DNA of 7,120 bases, taken from contig NZ_CAKRLH010000081.1 in assembly GCF_934359325.1 (NCBI RefSeq), positions 1-7,120 on the forward strand. The letters are read 5' to 3'. Below, one piece after another: positions 6,113-7,120 of the stretch (positions are counted from its first letter, which is position 1; the number at the start of each line of letters is the position of its first letter). Below the pieces are notes generated by a model. The model searched no databases and was not told the origin of the DNA. It was given only the letters and a program-made list of their open reading frames with translations. This DNA comes from an uncultured Porphyromonas sp. GTDB taxonomy: Bacteria > Bacteroidota > Bacteroidia > Bacteroidales > Porphyromonadaceae. The position numbers and the translations under genes were made by a program.

Positions 6113-7120
6113 ATGAACGAAGGTGACCCTCGTCATCCCTTTCTCTTAGCTCTGGCACTGACGCTCCTGTCGGTGGCAGGGCTTATGGCTACTCAGGCAC
6201 GGCCATCGGCTCCGGGGACTGCCGACTTGCTCTCCTCCCTACAGACGGCGCCCGCGGACACGACCGGCAAGGAGAGGATCATCATAGAACATGTGGACCT
6301 GTGGCGCTTCGATAAGGAGGTCAATCCCGATGCGCAGATCCTGACGGGAAACGTTGTCTTCAAGCACGACAATGCGCTGATGTACTGCGACAGTGCGCTC
6401 CTCTATAGGGAGGCTAATCGCTTTGAGGCCTTTGGTAACGTCCACATCCACCAGGCGCAGGATACGGTCGATATATACTGCAACTACCTGGACTACGACG
6501 GCTACACGAGGCTGGCACGACTCCGAGAGCTGGTTCAGATGGAGCAGGGAGAGAATACCCTCCTCACAGATAGCCTGGACTACGATCGTATGTCGGGGAT
6601 CGCCTATTACTTTGACTACGGCTCGGTGGCCGACAGCCTCAATGTGCTCTCGAGCGTCTATGCGGAGTACTCCACGGTGGATAAGACGGCGGTCTTCTAC
6701 AACGACGTCGTGCTGCAGAATGATAACTTCACCCTCTACTCCGATACGCTGCACTACGACACCAACACCAAGATCGCTACCATCCTCGGTCCCACAACGA
6801 TCGAGGGCGACAGCGGTATCATCTACGCTACTCGCGGGACCTACCGGACGGAGGAGGACGTGGCGACGCTCCTTGACCGGGCTGAGATCGTCTCCGGCAG
6901 CCGATGGATGACGGGTGACTCGCTGATCTACGACCGCCCCGCACACTTTGCCGACCTCTATGGTAGCGTCATCCTCCGGGATACGGCTGAGAGTATGGAG
7001 CTGAGGGGCAATCATGTGATGTACAACGACTCGACCGAGTGCGGTGAGGCGATAGACCATGCCTACATCTACGAGTACTCCGACTCCGATCACCTCTTTA
7101 CCGGTGCGGATCGGATGCAG
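6113..7120 (+). CDS. OstA/LptA-like outer-membrane biogenesis protein, 3' end beyond window
   Basis: An open frame runs from ATG 6113 to the window end (336 codons, no stop). The start MNEGDPRHPFLLALALTLLSVAGLMATQA looks like a signal peptide, although its positive charge is weak. The mature part opens with an OstA/LptA-type stretch (about residues 58-115, ILTGNVVFKHDNALMYCDSA). It continues as eight units of about 29 residues, marked by Tyr at 98, 128, 157, 186, 215, 244, 273 and 304. Alternate units begin with [ST]-D-[ST]-L-x-Y-D or close variants (152-158, 210-216, 268-274). This pattern fits the stacked-strand beta-taco fold of Lpt proteins that shuttle LPS across the periplasm. Bacteroidales members are much longer than E. 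coli LptA and their exact role is not settled here. The gene lies 31 bp after the SurA-like gene and is probably in the same operon. Confidence 0.85.
   Translation, partial: MNEGDPRHPFLLALALTLLSVAGLMATQARPSAPGTADLLSSLQTAPADTTGKERIIIEHVDLWRFDKEVNPDAQILTGNVVFKHDNALMYCDSALLYREANRFEAFGNVHIHQAQDTVDIYCNYLDYDGYTRLARLRELVQMEQGENTLLTDSLDYDRMSGIAYYFDYGSVADSLNVLSSVYAEYSTVDKTAVFYNDVVLQNDNFTLYSDTLHYDTNTKIATILGPTTIEGDSGIIYATRGTYRTEEDVATLLDRAEIVSGSRWMTGDSLIYDRPAHFADLYGSVILRDTAESMELRGNHVMYNDSTECGEAIDHAYIYEYSDSDHLFTGADRMQ

Noticed and set aside
6239..7093. Minus-strand frame (284 codons) opposite the OstA-like gene
   Set aside because: The plus-strand frame has a signal peptide, a family match and a regular repeat; the minus frame is its shadow.

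Overview
The window looks like chromosomal DNA from a Bacteroidales bacterium, most likely a fairly G+C-rich member of the Porphyromonas group. Three things point there. Intergenic stretches carry the Bacteroidetes-type -7 promoter box TAnnTTTG (three exact matches, each correctly placed before a gene). The genes lack Shine-Dalgarno sequences. The protein set is also typical: a Bacteroidales-style GlnRS, a SurA-like parvulin foldase followed by an OstA-like outer-membrane protein, and an LTA-synthase-type membrane sulfatase-fold enzyme. The genus is an inference from these features and was not tested by a search.

Layout. The left edge (52 to 1, minus strand) holds the first 17 codons of a gene recognised as murB from its conserved start (...LKEHNTFGL). 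A 612-bp gene-free interval follows (53-664). It contains a murB promoter, a roughly 380-bp region bracketed by 18-bp inverted repeats and packed with five hairpins, one of which resembles an intrinsic terminator, and then a promoter reading right. Next is a complete 672-residue LTA-synthase-family membrane enzyme (665-2683). The following 248-bp gap holds a set of three 16-bp palindromic repeats and a promoter. From there a co-directional cluster runs to the window end: glnS (2932-4653), a SurA-like peptidyl-prolyl isomerase 6 bp later (4660-6081), and an OstA/LptA-like protein 31 bp after that (6113 to the right edge, 3' end missing).

How the genes fit together. MurB makes a peptidoglycan precursor, and the LTA-synthase-like enzyme probably transfers a phospho-headgroup at the periplasmic face. 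The SurA-like chaperone and OstA-like protein belong to outer-membrane and LPS assembly. The window is therefore mostly cell-envelope housekeeping, with glnS heading the probable operon. No phage, transposase, CRISPR or defence genes are visible. The parts least explained by ordinary gene content are the hairpin-rich element at 195-575, the triple palindrome at 2706-2765, and the strikingly regular 29-residue repeat in the OstA-like protein.
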